Shown piece by piece: positions 1 through 11,589 of a stretch of 64,000 bases of DNA; position 1 is the stretch's first letter; every line of letters begins with the position of its first letter. Origin of the DNA: Phoebastria nigripes (lineage: Eukaryota; Chordata; Aves; Procellariiformes; Diomedeidae). The position numbers and the translations under genes are program-made. The stretch spans positions 478,418 to 542,417 of the forward strand of contig JAYKAV010002774.1 in NCBI GenBank assembly GCA_035582835.1, read 5' to 3'. The notes beneath the pieces are model-generated. The model was given only the letters and a program-made list of their open reading frames with translations. It did no database searches and was not told the origin of the DNA.

Positions 1-526
1 ACTGGTGAGGCCGCACCTCGAATACTGTGTTCGGTTTTGGGCCCCTCACTACAAGAAGGACANTGAGGTGCTGGAGNGTGTCCAGAGGAGGGCAACGAAG
101 CTGGTGAAGGGTCTGGAGAGCAAGTCTTACGAGGAACAGCTGAGGGAACTGGGACTGTTTAGGCTGGAGAAAAGGAGGCTGAGGGGAGACCTTATCGCTC
201 TCTACAACTACCTGAAAGGAGGTTGGAGTGAGGTGGGTGTCGGTCTTTTCTCCCAAGTAACTAGCGATAGGANGAGAGGAAATGGCCTCAAGTTGCACCA
301 GGGGAGGCTTAGATTGGACCTTAGGAAAAATTTCTTTCCTGAAAGAGTGGTTAAGCATTGGAACAGGCTGCCCAGGGAAGTGGTGGAGTCACCATCCCTG
401 GAGGTATTTAAAAGACGTGTAGATGTGGTGCTTAGGGACATGGTTTAGCGGTGGACTTGGCAGTGCTAGGTTCATGGTTGGACTTGATGATCTTAGAGGT
501 CTTTTCCAACCTAAATGATTCTATGA
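1..526 (+). mobile_element. CR1 LINE, 3' portion (window-truncated)
   Basis: The translated frame reads as the C-terminal part of a CR1 reverse-transcriptase [45 protein letters not shown] and [20 protein letters not shown]. It is followed by the CR1 3' untranslated tail with the GGTCTTTTCCAACCTAAATG pattern and a terminal ATTCTATGA-like octamer at about 519-526. The frame is open from the window edge to about 448 apart from Ns at 62, 77 and 273. The element is cut by the window start, so its 5' extent is unknown. Its wording differs from the copies at 10.4 and 27.2 kb, so it belongs to another CR1 subfamily. Confidence 0.93.
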
Positions 527-934
527 CTTCAGCAGGATTAGATGCTGTGGTCTTGAATTTTAGAGCTTTTTAGTGCCTGATGCTCCTTGGTTGTAGTGGA
601 TGGTAGCATCTGAATGCCACTGTAATCTGGCTCTAGTTAGCTGCAGGGACTTCTTTCTGGAAAAATGTGATTTGCAAAGTAATTGTAAAATGTTCCAGTG
701 TAGCTTGTGGGAAGATACAATTATGAATAGAAAACAGGAGGAAGTCTTCCAGAATGTTAGTGTTGCTATATGTGAACATCTGCCAGCACTTCCTAGCCAG
801 CAGCAGATATTATTATGTCAAAATATGTTGAGAGGAAAATTATTCCTCTTCTGGTCAGAGCAGCAGAACAGAAGTCAGAATATCTACACCACAAACTTCT
901 CTCTGTTGGTGACAGTTTACGTAAGTCAGTGACA

Positions 935-1055
935 TTTTCAATACCTTAGTTTTCCCTTTGCAAAACAGGGATGACACTAAAGGTAAAGCCTGAATCAGGT
1001 GGGTGGATTGAAGTGTAATTAATGTATTTGAAGAAGGCTTTTGGAGAAATACCAA
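935..1055 (+). repeat. Probable MIR-type SINE remnant
   Basis: The stretch CTTAGTTTTCCCTTTGCAAA, then ACAGGGATGACACTA, resembles the MIR core and its downstream part (TCAGTTTCC...TGTAAAATGGGGATAATA). About 50 nt later, AAGTGTAATTAATGTATTTG and then AAGGCTTTTGGAG resembles the MIR/L2-like tail. This is a by-eye match to an ancient amniote SINE with many differences. The boundaries are approximate. Confidence 0.45.
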
Positions 1056-1403
1056 TTGTCATTCTTATAATTCTGCCTCTGTAAATATACTGCATTCATA
1101 CAATTTNAGGAGATCGGTAGAGGTGAAAGTCAATGTGGCCGTTTTCCTATGCAAACATCATATTGCTGCAAGAGCATTTGTTGCATATGTAACTGCATGG
1201 AAATTTGAAAAGGCAGACAAAATCACCAACAACAGAGGCTGGAGGGTGTTGAGGGTTTTGAATGGGTCAGACATATCTGACTTAAGTCTATGCTCAGGAG
1301 ACTTACTTAATGTTAAGCACATGCAAGGTCCCAGTGAAGCCAGGTATTTCAACTTCCAATAGGAAATGGTGTTCTGAGGTGTGAGAATCTAAATAAAGGC
1401 TGA

Positions 1404-1440
1404 GTGTATATAAATATATATATACACATATATAAATATG
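1404..1440. repeat. AT-rich simple repeat (TATA)n
   Basis: An alternating TA tract with interruptions (TATATAAATATATATATA and more). A second short TA tract lies at 1942-1960. Neither has promoter context. Confidence 0.85.
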
Positions 1441-4400
1441 CCCATCAAAAGGTGTATATATGCCTCAGAGGAGGCTAAAGGGTGGGTGGAAGAGTGCAGT
1501 CAGATGGTTACAAGCACAGGAATATGTATTTAAGGAAAAGATTAAAAAGGGCATGGCAGTCACGAAAATGTGGGAGCTTGTGCATCTGAATGCGGAACTT
1601 GGAACTCATTCAGAGGATAAGCTTTTTCTCTGCCAGTTAAGATATTTAACTCTTAATATGGTTATAAACAATATTTGGGTATTTCTGATGAGGAGGGACG
1701 GTTCTAGAGGCAAGGTATGGTATATTCTAATGGGGAACAAGATGTGCTATAAAACACCAAAGAAAGGATTTAATCTCTGTGACGCACGAAAGGACTTGGC
1801 ACTACTGTTCTTTGAATCGGGGCTTGCTGGCACAAACTGCTGGCAGATAAAAAACCCCTAAAACAAGCCTCTTGGTGTTACATATTGCTGCATGACTGGA
1901 TCATTAGCCCACTATTTTAAAATGCTAGCAAGACAATATTACTATATATATAATATATATCTTGTATCCCTTTGGAAAGATCACTGTTTTTGGCCCATGA
2001 CATCATCTCTGGACCTGACTAAATTAAGGAGCTAAAAATAAAGTTTTAAAACTAGATGTGAGTAAACTTTCTTTCATTATCAGAATAGGATTTACGTTGC
2101 CTATGTGCTTCAGACACACCTTTTTCCTTGCCACCTGTCATTGAAACTATGGACAGATGCTTTCTCCAGGTTCCAGCTGAGCCTGCTGAAAATATTACTG
2201 TTCCCAGCTGCTTGACACCACCCGGGAGCTAGAGGTTACTGTCCCCACAACTTTTCCAAAGCAAGAGATCATATGAGCATTCCCATGTCTGCTGATGGCA
2301 AAGTCTGCCAGCTTCAGGAGTGAACCTCACTGACTGCAGTGACATGGATTAGAGAGCCCTGTAAAATCCCCTTTCTCCAGCTGTACTCAAGACCTGAATC
2401 GTCTCCCAGAGGAGCAGTAACAGACAGCTGGGGGAGAGGATGCTAATGTTGCCAACTGGCATGCCTGACTGCAGAGTGAATACCTATCTGCAGCTTTTTT
2501 TGTCTTGGAAGCAAGCTGGTTTCTCACTCAGAATCACTGAATCCTCAAAATGTGCGACCTCCAGCATAGAGATCATCTGTAGATAATAAAAAGTCCCAGA
2601 TTTTTTTTGGTGAGACAAAGAAAACCCCTCACCCCTTAGTTTTGGGAAAGGCTGAAATAATTGAGTTTAATTTCAGTAAGTACTGGAGTGTTTTTCAATG
2701 TTGGAAATGCCTAGTATAAGCAATTACTCTATGACAATGCGGTAGGCAGAGAAATCCAGGTTTTGGTGTACCTGGAACAACAGCATATGGCTTTCCCCCC
2801 GCTGCCCCCATCNCCTTCCACCTCTGGCACCTTCCAAAGTCACCTCTGCACCCGTGCAAACAGTAACCGTTGTGGTAGGGCACTGCCAGGGTTGTGATCG
2901 GTGCTGCTGGGGAGCTGGGCTGGATGTTGAAGGAGAGCCCCGAAGAGCTGGGCTGCTTCAGCTGGGGCCTGCAGAGCAGGGACTGCTGCTGCGAGGCATC
3001 CCCTCACTCCGGACGAGCTGAATATTCAGCATTGCCCTCTTCCTGTCAGCAGTGTTAGCAAGAGGAGGTATTTGGGAAGCATCTGCTGCTTGAAGAGCCT
3101 GCCCCAAAAAACTAGGAGGTAGTATGTGAGAATCCTGCATCCAGTTCCCATCCCGAACCATGCTGAGTTACCATGCTTGGAGAACTAGGATGCACTTACC
3201 CACTGCATAACCATACACTGCTGAATAATCATGAATATACCTATTATCGGAGACTGTGTTGCTTGCTAATTACTGCCTTGCTGGCTTATCTGTAAAATAG
3301 AAGGGGAAAAAGTTATGGGAAGAAAAAAACTCAAATATTGTGGACTTGTGATTGATGCTTGTAATGGCACAGCAGAAGGTAGAACTGGGAAGTGCAAAGT
3401 GAATGGGGACCTAATATACTGGAGATACCAAGGAAACTCAGGTTTCTAGAGAAGAAAAGCTTGTAATCCCTGTATGTAGTCATTAGTGCATAGTTGATAC
3501 AAACTAATGTTAAGGAATGACAGAAAACTTGGCCTGTAGCATTTGGGGATTGTAACTGTCTTAATGCTGAAAGTTTCAAATAAATAATGTTGCTGAGAGT
3601 GTATTAGGCATATAAAGCATCAGAAAGGCATAAGTGTAGAGCTATAAAGTTGTTTTAAGTATGGCTCTAAAAATGATATCATTGTTCATTGCAAGAAAAG
3701 GTATTTTACATAAAATGTTCTTTTTTGTCTTGTATCTTTTTTGTTTTTCTACAATGGGCTCTTTGGGGGGAGGGAAAGGAAATAAGCAGAAATTAAGTAT
3801 TTCCTCCATAGCCTTTGGGTTTTGTGGTTTGGTTGGTGNNNNNTTTTTTGTACTCGCATCTCTTGCCATGTGTCTTGATACGGGTTCTTGTCACCTTTCA
3901 GTCTGTTAAATTCTTAAGAGCATGGATTTTGGAAGAAGCTACAGCGTGGGGAGAGAAATGATACCTGCTTTCTGGTGTAGGCACCGTACCTTACCTGCAC
4001 AGATCCCCTCAGGAGACGGTGCCAAGTAGCATGGCTTCCGCGGCTTTGCCTGGGCTTGGTGGGACAGCTAACACTTCCAGCCTCTGCTACTTCAACCTTT
4101 GCAGTGAATTAGTACCTGCATTTATTAATCGGCAAGGGTTTGACTCCATTTAGAGGAATGTCGTATTTTATTGTGTTCTCATGCCTTGACCTGGTGCTTT
4201 TCACAGCCAGGTTGCATCTACTATCTGCAATAAATTGAAGTCCCTGGGGATCTGTCTTCTACTGGGACAGTGCTGAGTGTCTAAGACTTTTTTTTAACGA
4301 GAGTTTGGTTGTCCAGGTTAATTCAAATAACCATGCTCCGTTTCTACATTCAGTATTGCCCAAAACAATTCATACTGATTAATAACAGACAGAATTGCAT

Positions 4401-5855
4401 TTGCTTGTTCCTACCTTTACAATCAGGTCTCTTCTAAAATATTGCAAGTACAAAACCCTTGTTGAGGCTAGTATTATCTCAGGGCTCAACCTGGCATATT
4501 TGTTGGAAAGCTGAAAATGAATATGATGTGCATCTCTGGGACATGTATGGAACGAAAATACATGAAGATGGTGTCAGTGTGGTGATGTGGGGCAGACCCC
4601 TAGTTGGTGCCATGAGAAGGGTGAGGATGGTCAGAGGAGTGGAGGCCAAGGAGGCCTTTCTCCATGTTGACGTCCCCATCAGGAGCAGCCAAGCGCAGAT
4701 GGCTGCTCACCAGACAGCCTCTCCTGGCAGCGTAGCAGGGTGCAGTGGTCTCGGTTGAAGTCAAAGATGTGATGTTGACAGCATCTGTCCGGCATGCTGG
4801 AGAGAACCCAGCACCTGCAGCACATGTGCCCTGAGAAGGGGGGACAGTGACTCTGCTGGGTAGCTGTCAAGCACATCTTTCCATATTGCTGGGGGAGGAT
4901 TGCATTAGCAAGGGGTAGTGATGTGGGAAAACGAGGTCTTGCTACCCTTATGTAATTGCTTTTGCTGTGACATAGTTCTGTAGTCACAAAGCGTGGCTGA
5001 GACTAGCTAGGTTAATGTTTTTTTTATGATTTTTTCCCCCCACTGCAGCACGGTTCATTCTCCAGTGAGGTTTCAGAGAGGACAGCAGCATTTCCTACAC
5101 ATCCCTTCATCTAGATCAGTCTTAGTGTCTGTTTTCGCCCCCCATTTTCACCCTACTGTTTGCTTACACNATCTGGGAAATAGGTTTCCTACTCTCACCC
5201 CCTTCTTTCCATTCTCCCAGTCTGTGTCCTCCAGGGCATATAGGTGCCGGCTTGGAAAAACAACTCGAAGAATGGTTAACTTCACTGCTTCCACTGAGTC
5301 TTAAGGGAGGTACAGAACTGAGCTTGTAAGTTATTTAAAACCAGTGGATAAGAGCTAGAGATTATATATAGCTGTCACGGGAAACTGTACTTTCATGTAG
5401 TTGCTCTTCAGTTCCCTATATTTTGTCCCGTTTGGTTGTATGCCAAGGCGCAGATCCACAGAGCAGCTGTATTCTCCTACCTGCACTGCTAAGGTAGAGC
5501 TGAATAAGGGAAAATTATTTTTCACTGAATTTTTTTCTGTGTCTCTGTTTTGGCTAAATTCCTCTAATTTTGTCTCAATGTTTAAGGAATACTAATTTTT
5601 CTATCTCAGTGTTGTCCAAAAGATTTCTTCTCAGGAAAATCTGAGAAGAAATACGATAAGAAAGAGTACTTCAGTTTTTCATTTTTTTGCCTGGTCATGT
5701 TTTCCATGATAAATACCCATTATGAATGTTCACTCAGCACTCAGATATTTCAGGTAGCTGTTACTGAACTTTAAAAACTTAAAACAAACTTGTAGCAAAT
5801 ATGTTATTTAAGTTATGGTCCTATTTAGGGAGTAAATGTCTTTTTTCTTTTTTTT

Positions 5856-5932
5856 CTTCTTTCTTCTTTCTTCTTTCTTCTTTCTTCTTTCTTCTTTCTT
5901 CTTTCTTCTTTCTTCTTTCTTCTTTCTTCTTT
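5856..5932. repeat. Heptanucleotide tandem repeat (CTTCTTT)11
   Basis: Eleven perfect copies of CTTCTTT in a row, preceded by T-rich DNA and followed by CTTTATTCTCCCC. It is a pure pyrimidine tract on the + strand. The phenylalanine, leucine and serine repeats in the open frame across it arise only from the 7-nt unit. Confidence 0.97.
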
Positions 5933-7483
5933 CTTTATTCTCCCCTTTTCTTTAAACCATGTTTGGGTGGAAAAAGAAGCTGTAGCCATTTTCAACATGG
6001 AAGAGTTTTACAGCAAAAATTTCTCATTATTTGTTATGTTAAACAACATTTTGTTTGCTTTTCTTTTTTTGGTGCATACTTTTTTGGGGGTGTGTGATCC
6101 TGATGACTTCAGAGAGAAATAAGAGCTTAGAAAACTGACTTTTGTGTTGAGCCGTCTTGGAGGACACTACTCAACTCTGTGCTGTTGCAAGGTGCTAAAG
6201 CAATAGGCATGGTATAAAAGGACGAGCAGACTAAGAGAGATTTCTGAAGACAGCGTTCAAAAGCAGATTAACATATTTGCAGCAGCAACAACATTGCTAT
6301 CATAGACTGTAATGTTTCCAGAGGAGCCATTACAATCAATACTGCTAGTGATCCATAACTGAGAACTCTTTTAGTGGAATTTGAGTGGCAATTTCCNTCT
6401 CTAAAAATGTAGAGGGAGTGTAATAAGAAAAAGACCTCCAGTTGTAGAGTTGTTCTCTCTGTTAGACAGACCAACGTTTATAAGGTTTCCCCAGCATAAA
6501 AGCTTATTTAAGTATAATTAGGTGGTGGTAACATCCATACTGTTTATCCTATCAAGAGAAGATGACACATGTCAGCCTTGACTCCATGGCTGGAAGTCTA
6601 CCAGTCTCTAAATACAGATGGATAATGCTCCAGAAGGGTTCCAAAGGAACTTTTGTGGTTTTGAGGTCGATAATCTGGGTTTTAATAACTCCCTAAACAT
6701 GCATTTGCGTATTGGGCCACGGCTGTTCCAAAGGCACTCTTAAGATTTCCTGTAACATTAGCTAATGTCCCTTGAACTTGAACTGTCCCAGCTTTGCTCA
6801 GCACCCATTCAAGGACTGGGGTAGACCTGAGGAAAACCTTGTGTACCCTGGTCAATGATGCTCTTTTTACAAATCCCTGCATACACCATTAGCGTTTGAA
6901 GCAAAGTATACTGTAGTAAGAGATCTGTGAGCTTGAATTTTTTTTTAAACTGAGATTGTGTCTGGGTTATTGCATTCACTCTGGTTTTCTCCATTTCAGA
7001 AAAACATCAATGCAGGGAGTGAAGAGAACAACAGCAAACCTGATTATACAGTAAAAAGGACTGGCTTACTAAGAACTTGAGCATGTACAGCTTGTCCAAG
7101 CAATGACAAAAGTGTTGTATGATATGTGTCTAGTATTAGAAGATTCTTAGAGGTTTAAAATGAAGGAATTATTTAGTATTCAAAGAGCTAGAGGTAAGAG
7201 TAATGTAATGATATTATAAATGGAGAGGATTTAAGATAAAAGGAGACTTTCACAGTGAACTAGTTTAGACTGTGGAATAGCTACTGAAAGGAAGTGGTGG
7301 AAATCTTCAGACTTTTGATATTGTAGAAGATAGCATGAAATAAAAAAATCTAGGAAACACTAGCTGTGTTGTAGCCATTGTGTGACATTCAGTTAATGTG
7401 CAAAGGATGGGGTTGATGACCCTGTAAGTCTTTATATACTCTGCAAATCTGGAGTGTTGGTGGAATTGTTCTAGTTATAGGGA

Positions 7484-7560
7484 GAGATTTTCAAAGACAC
7501 AAAGGGGCATCGAACACCTAATACTCATTAAAATCAAACCGGTGCCTTTGCATTCTCCCT
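7484..7560. repeat. Imperfect palindromic repeat, MITE-like
   Basis: The sequence GAGAGATTTTCAAAGACAC, CACCTAATACTCATTAAAAT and GGTGCCTTTGCATTCTCC folds back on itself and resembles a palindromic short DNA-transposon family common in turtles and crocodilians (AGATTTTCAAAG...CACCTAA...CATTGAAATC...). The match is by memory and divergent. Family name not assigned. Confidence 0.4.
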
Positions 7561-8635
7561 AAAACTGTTCTTTGGTGCATTTAAGTATTTTTTTAATGGT
7601 ACTCGGTTAAAACAAGCCTGCAAGAGCAAGGAGATAAGGGTTTGGAAGCATTTCTAATTTTAACTCATCCAAGCTTATGAATTGGGCATGTGTTTAAAAC
7701 CTGTAGCTGATTCACCGAGGCTAACAGACACATTCATAGAAACATGCACTCCATTAATACCTGATTTAAAATAAATTTTCTTGCAGGAGAATCTGAACTC
7801 TGGTCCTCCTCAGCTTCCTTGGGACCTCTGGCAATGGTAGCTTGAGTCCCCCATGTACTTTCTGTCTGCCCTGCTCATAGCTGAGCTATGCATATGGTAT
7901 TCCTTGGTATCTCTTCTCTTTGATGTTCCTGATTCAAAATCCTTCTAACTTTTTCCTTTCCTGGCATTAAAACAGATATCAAGTGAGTAGAGATTTTTCT
8001 GAGAATGCCAGTACGGCTGGTGGCTTGGGTCTCCCTCCTCTCCCCTCAGGTGTGGTCCCTCTGGCACTCCCATCTAGTTTCTGCTGGTACCTGAATTCTC
8101 TTTGTGGTTCAGTCTCCTGCCTTCTCCTCCCATCTGCTGCTGTTTGCTCAGCCCACTGCCGGAGGCCTGTGGCTAGCAACAGAGGTGTTGGATGTGTCTG
8201 GCATGCTTCAGATGTAATTTTTTTCCAGTGTGGCCTTCCTCCCCCTGCCTTGCTGTGCTGCTTTTGCTGTTGGGGTGAAGGTTTGGGTTTTCTGGAGCTC
8301 TCTAAGTTGGTGACTGTTGACCATTCTTTTGTGTCAGAAGTTAATCTTTCATGCAGACCACATCATTGTGGTCATCTGGGAAATTAAGATGGACCTCATA
8401 TTAATGCTTTCTTAAGCTCACCATTGTGTTGTATGAAAATAANTCAGTCTTAACACTTAGAATTTTGGTGAGCTAAAGGCAATTAACCTTAATGTGGGTA
8501 CAAAACCAATTATACCCCAGAAACCCAGAGGTGAAGGAAAGCTAGGATGAGAGATGTAAACCATTGCAAAGAAGGAGAAACAGATTCGTAATGGGGAAAA
8601 AAGCTAAATGCTCCAGGGCATCCACAAATGATTGG

Positions 8636-8686
8636 GGTTGGACTAGGTGATCTCAAGAGGTCCCTTCCAGCCTAAATGATTTTGTG
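8636..8686 (+). mobile_element. CR1 LINE 3'-end fragment
   Basis: GGTTGGACTAGGTGATCTC, then AAGAGGTCCCTTCCAGCCTA and AATGATTTTGTGA, is the standard CR1 3' untranslated end. No CR1 coding homology is evident just upstream, so this is a short 5'-truncated or decayed copy. Orientation is + because the terminal octamer-like repeat is at the right. Confidence 0.8.
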
Positions 8687-8762
8687 AAACAGAGGCTGCA
8701 GATGGTAGGTCCTCAAGAGCAGCATATGGGTCACAGGGAAAGGAACTTTTGAGACTAAATGA

Positions 8763-8808
8763 CCAAGCAGAGATCATGAGTAGGTCCAAGCAGAGATCAT
8801 GAGTAGGT
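8763..8808. repeat. Exact 23-nt tandem duplication
   Basis: Two adjacent identical 23-nt units (CCAAGCAGAGATCATGAGTA plus GGT), at 8763-8785 and 8786-8808. They lie about 75 nt after the CR1 tail. Confidence 0.95.
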
Positions 8809-10387
8809 CTTACTGACACTTGCACAGTGAGAACCAAGTGAGGGAGAGATGTGCTCTGTTGCTCAGACAATATAGCAGTATCTACACCCAGCGTGATCCT
8901 AATCCAGAGGTGCCATGGTGGGTGCTGGTCTTCTACAGTCTGTCATCATATGACCCAGTTCACTGCTGGAATATGATATATTTGAGAAGCCTGAAATGTG
9001 TCATTTTACCCTGGGAGAAGGGTAGTTCATGTAATCCAGCTTGATCTACACCTAGCATAATCTGCTTGCGTGGTTTGTTACTGCCGTTAAGTTTGTACTT
9101 TATTGTTTTTAATTGATTAGACTTTGTTTACCTTTGGTAGCCTGCTTGTTCATTTGGAAAACGCTGACAACACTGCTTCCTCCTCTTGTCCTCCCCCTCG
9201 GCGTGACTTGCATAACTTTTTAAATCCTGACTGTGCTATATGGCTAGGGACTGAAAATAAATTCGGTCTTTTAGCAGTTCTCATGTGTGTCATGCCCTTA
9301 TTACAGTACCAGTAGGGCTGGAAGGCGATGCATTATTTTTCTTGTGCTCTTCAGTCTGTTTCCCGGTGTTAACAGCATTTCTTGGTGTGATATTTTTCTT
9401 TGTTGTTAGGTCAGTTTGACACAAAGTGCTCATATGACAATATGCATCCAAGCATAACTAGGTGCATATGCCACAGATGGCAGCAGCAAGGGAAACAAGA
9501 CAGGCTTGGTTTTCTCCACAGGTTTCAAGGTGTTCTCAAAGCAGCTTCTAGAAAATTGCTTCATGCCTAAAGGGGTGTGAGTGTGTGCATGTATATATAC
9601 ACATATAGATTTATAAAGCTATAGTAGCTGCAACCTTTTAAATGTAGCTGGAACCTGTCTTGAAATGACGAAGCGGACAGAAATCCCATTCTACGTTACC
9701 TCTGTGTCCTTGTTCAAACATAATAGGTTTTATAGTGGTATTGGCCATGAAAAACCTGAACATCATCGTAAGTAGCAGCACTTGATACTACCTATGAGGG
9801 AGCGAATACAAAGAGTCTTCAGAATTTAAAGAGGAATTGAGAATAGTGTTGGAATATATTCTAGGGAAAACTAGTAATCAAAAAAGCTATTGCATCATGT
9901 AATTGATAACCCAGAACCTATCAATCACCAGAAAGCATTACAATAATACATACCTGGGGCAGAGCATACCATACAGCACACATTTTAATTTCCTAGGAGT
10001 GGAATTTCTATAACGAGCAGAAGTTGTCTTTTATCTTCATCATTTTGTTGTCATGTAATAGGTCCCCACTGAGTAGCACCCTCCCTCCTGGTGATAGTAT
10101 CTTGCATGATGACATAGTTACAGTGAAAGGGGTAGTATTTCTTGTGGGCAAGGAACAGTGGTTTTCAGCATCATGTGTGCATTTAAAAATTCCTGATAGT
10201 ACTTTTGTGTGGTGCTTCCCCCTGCGTTGATGTGCACGTTCCTTATATTCCTTTCAGAAATGTTCAGGAGCGCACGTTCACATTTTCTTTGGCAGTTTGG
10301 TGGGAGTTGTTTTAGTAACAATCTAGCATGGTAGGATCTGTNTTGTTTGTTGAGCACATCAGCTGTTTCAGCCTCCTGTGCTAAGAA

Positions 10388-11589
10388 TAGCGACTACATC
10401 AGTGGACGTGGGAAGAGCTGCAGATGTCATCTATCTGGACCTCTGTAAGGCCTTTGACTCGGTCCCCCACAACATCCTTCTCTCTAAATTGGAGAGATAT
10501 GGATTTGANGGATGGACTGTCCGGTGGATGAGGAATTGGTTGGATGGTCGCATCCAGAGGGTGGTGGTCAATGGCTTAATGTCCAGATGGAGATCAGTGA
10601 CAAGTGGTGTCCCGCAGGGGTCCGTACTGGGACCAGTACTGATTAATATCTTCATCAATGACATAGACAGTGGGATTGAGTGCACCCTCAGCAAGTTTGC
10701 AGACGACACCAAGCTGAGTGGTGCAGTCGGCCCGCCTGAGGGACGGGATGCCATCCAGAGGAACCTGGACAAGCTCGAGAAGTGGGCCCGTGTGAACCTC
10801 ATGAGGTTCAACAAGGCCAAGTGCAANGTCTTGCACCTGGGTCGGGGCAACCCCTGGTATCAATACAGGCTGGGGGATGAAGAGATTGAGAGCAGCCCTG
10901 CCGAGAAGGACTTGGGGGTACTGGTGGATGAAAAGCTGGACATGANCCGGCAATGTGCGCTCACAGCCCAGAAGGCCAACCGTATCCTGGGCTGCATCCA
11001 AAGAAGCGTGGCCAGCAGGTCGAGGGAGGTGATTCTGCCCCTCTACTCTGCTCTGGTGAGACCCCACCTGGAGTANTGCNTCCAGCTCTGGGGTCCTCAG
11101 CACAGGAAAGACATGGACCTGTTGGAGTGGGTCCAGAGGAGGGCCATGAAAATGATCAGGGGGATGGAACGCCTCTCCTATGAAGAAAGGCTGAGAGAGT
11201 TGGGGTTGTTCAGCCTGGAGAAGAGAAGGCTTTGGGGAGACCTTATTGCAGCCTTTCAGTACTTAAAGGGGGCTTATAAGAAAGATGGCGGCAAACTTTT
11301 TAGCAGGGCCTGTTGTGACAGGGCAAGGGGGAATGTCTTCAAACTAAAAGAGGGTAGTTTTAGACTAGATATAAGGAAGAAGTTTTTTTACACTGAGGGT
11401 GGTGAAACACTGGAACAGGTTGCCCAGAGAGGTGGTAGATGCCCCATCCCTGGAAACATTCAAGGTCAGGTTGGACGAGGCTCTGAGCAACCTGATCTAG
11501 TTGAAGATGTCCCTGCTCACTGCAGGGGGGTTGGACTAGATGACCTTTAAAAGGTCCCTTCCAATCCACATTATTCTATGATTCTATGA
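10388..11589 (+). mobile_element. CR1 LINE, 1.2 kb, partial reverse-transcriptase ORF
   Basis: A 5'-truncated CR1 copy encoding the later part of the reverse transcriptase. Visible motifs are [19 protein letters not shown], the [11 protein letters not shown] block, [10 protein letters not shown] with the catalytic F-A-D-D box, the LVRPHLE and LRELGLFSLEKRRL segments and the DIRKKFF tail. The frame is open from about 10378 to 11550, but one extra T in the run near 11383-11389 shifts it, so the WNRLPREV segment is read in another frame. The 3' tail ends with tandem ATTCTATG octamers at about 11572-11589. Ns at 10509, 10826, 10945, 11077 and 11080 fall inside it. The N-terminal RT and the upstream ORF are missing, so it cannot be autonomous. 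Confidence 0.95.

Noticed and set aside
1460..1861. 133-codon open frame on the + strand
   Set aside because: No recognisable domain, no repeat match, no splice or start context. Frames of this size occur by chance in 64 kb.
4459..4758. 99-codon open frame
   Set aside because: No family resemblance and no exon-like splice context.
5801..6097. 98-codon frame rich in Phe, Leu and Ser
   Set aside because: Produced by the CTTCTTT heptamer array.
10594..11103. 169-codon open frame on the - strand
   Set aside because: Antisense shadow of the CR1 coding region.
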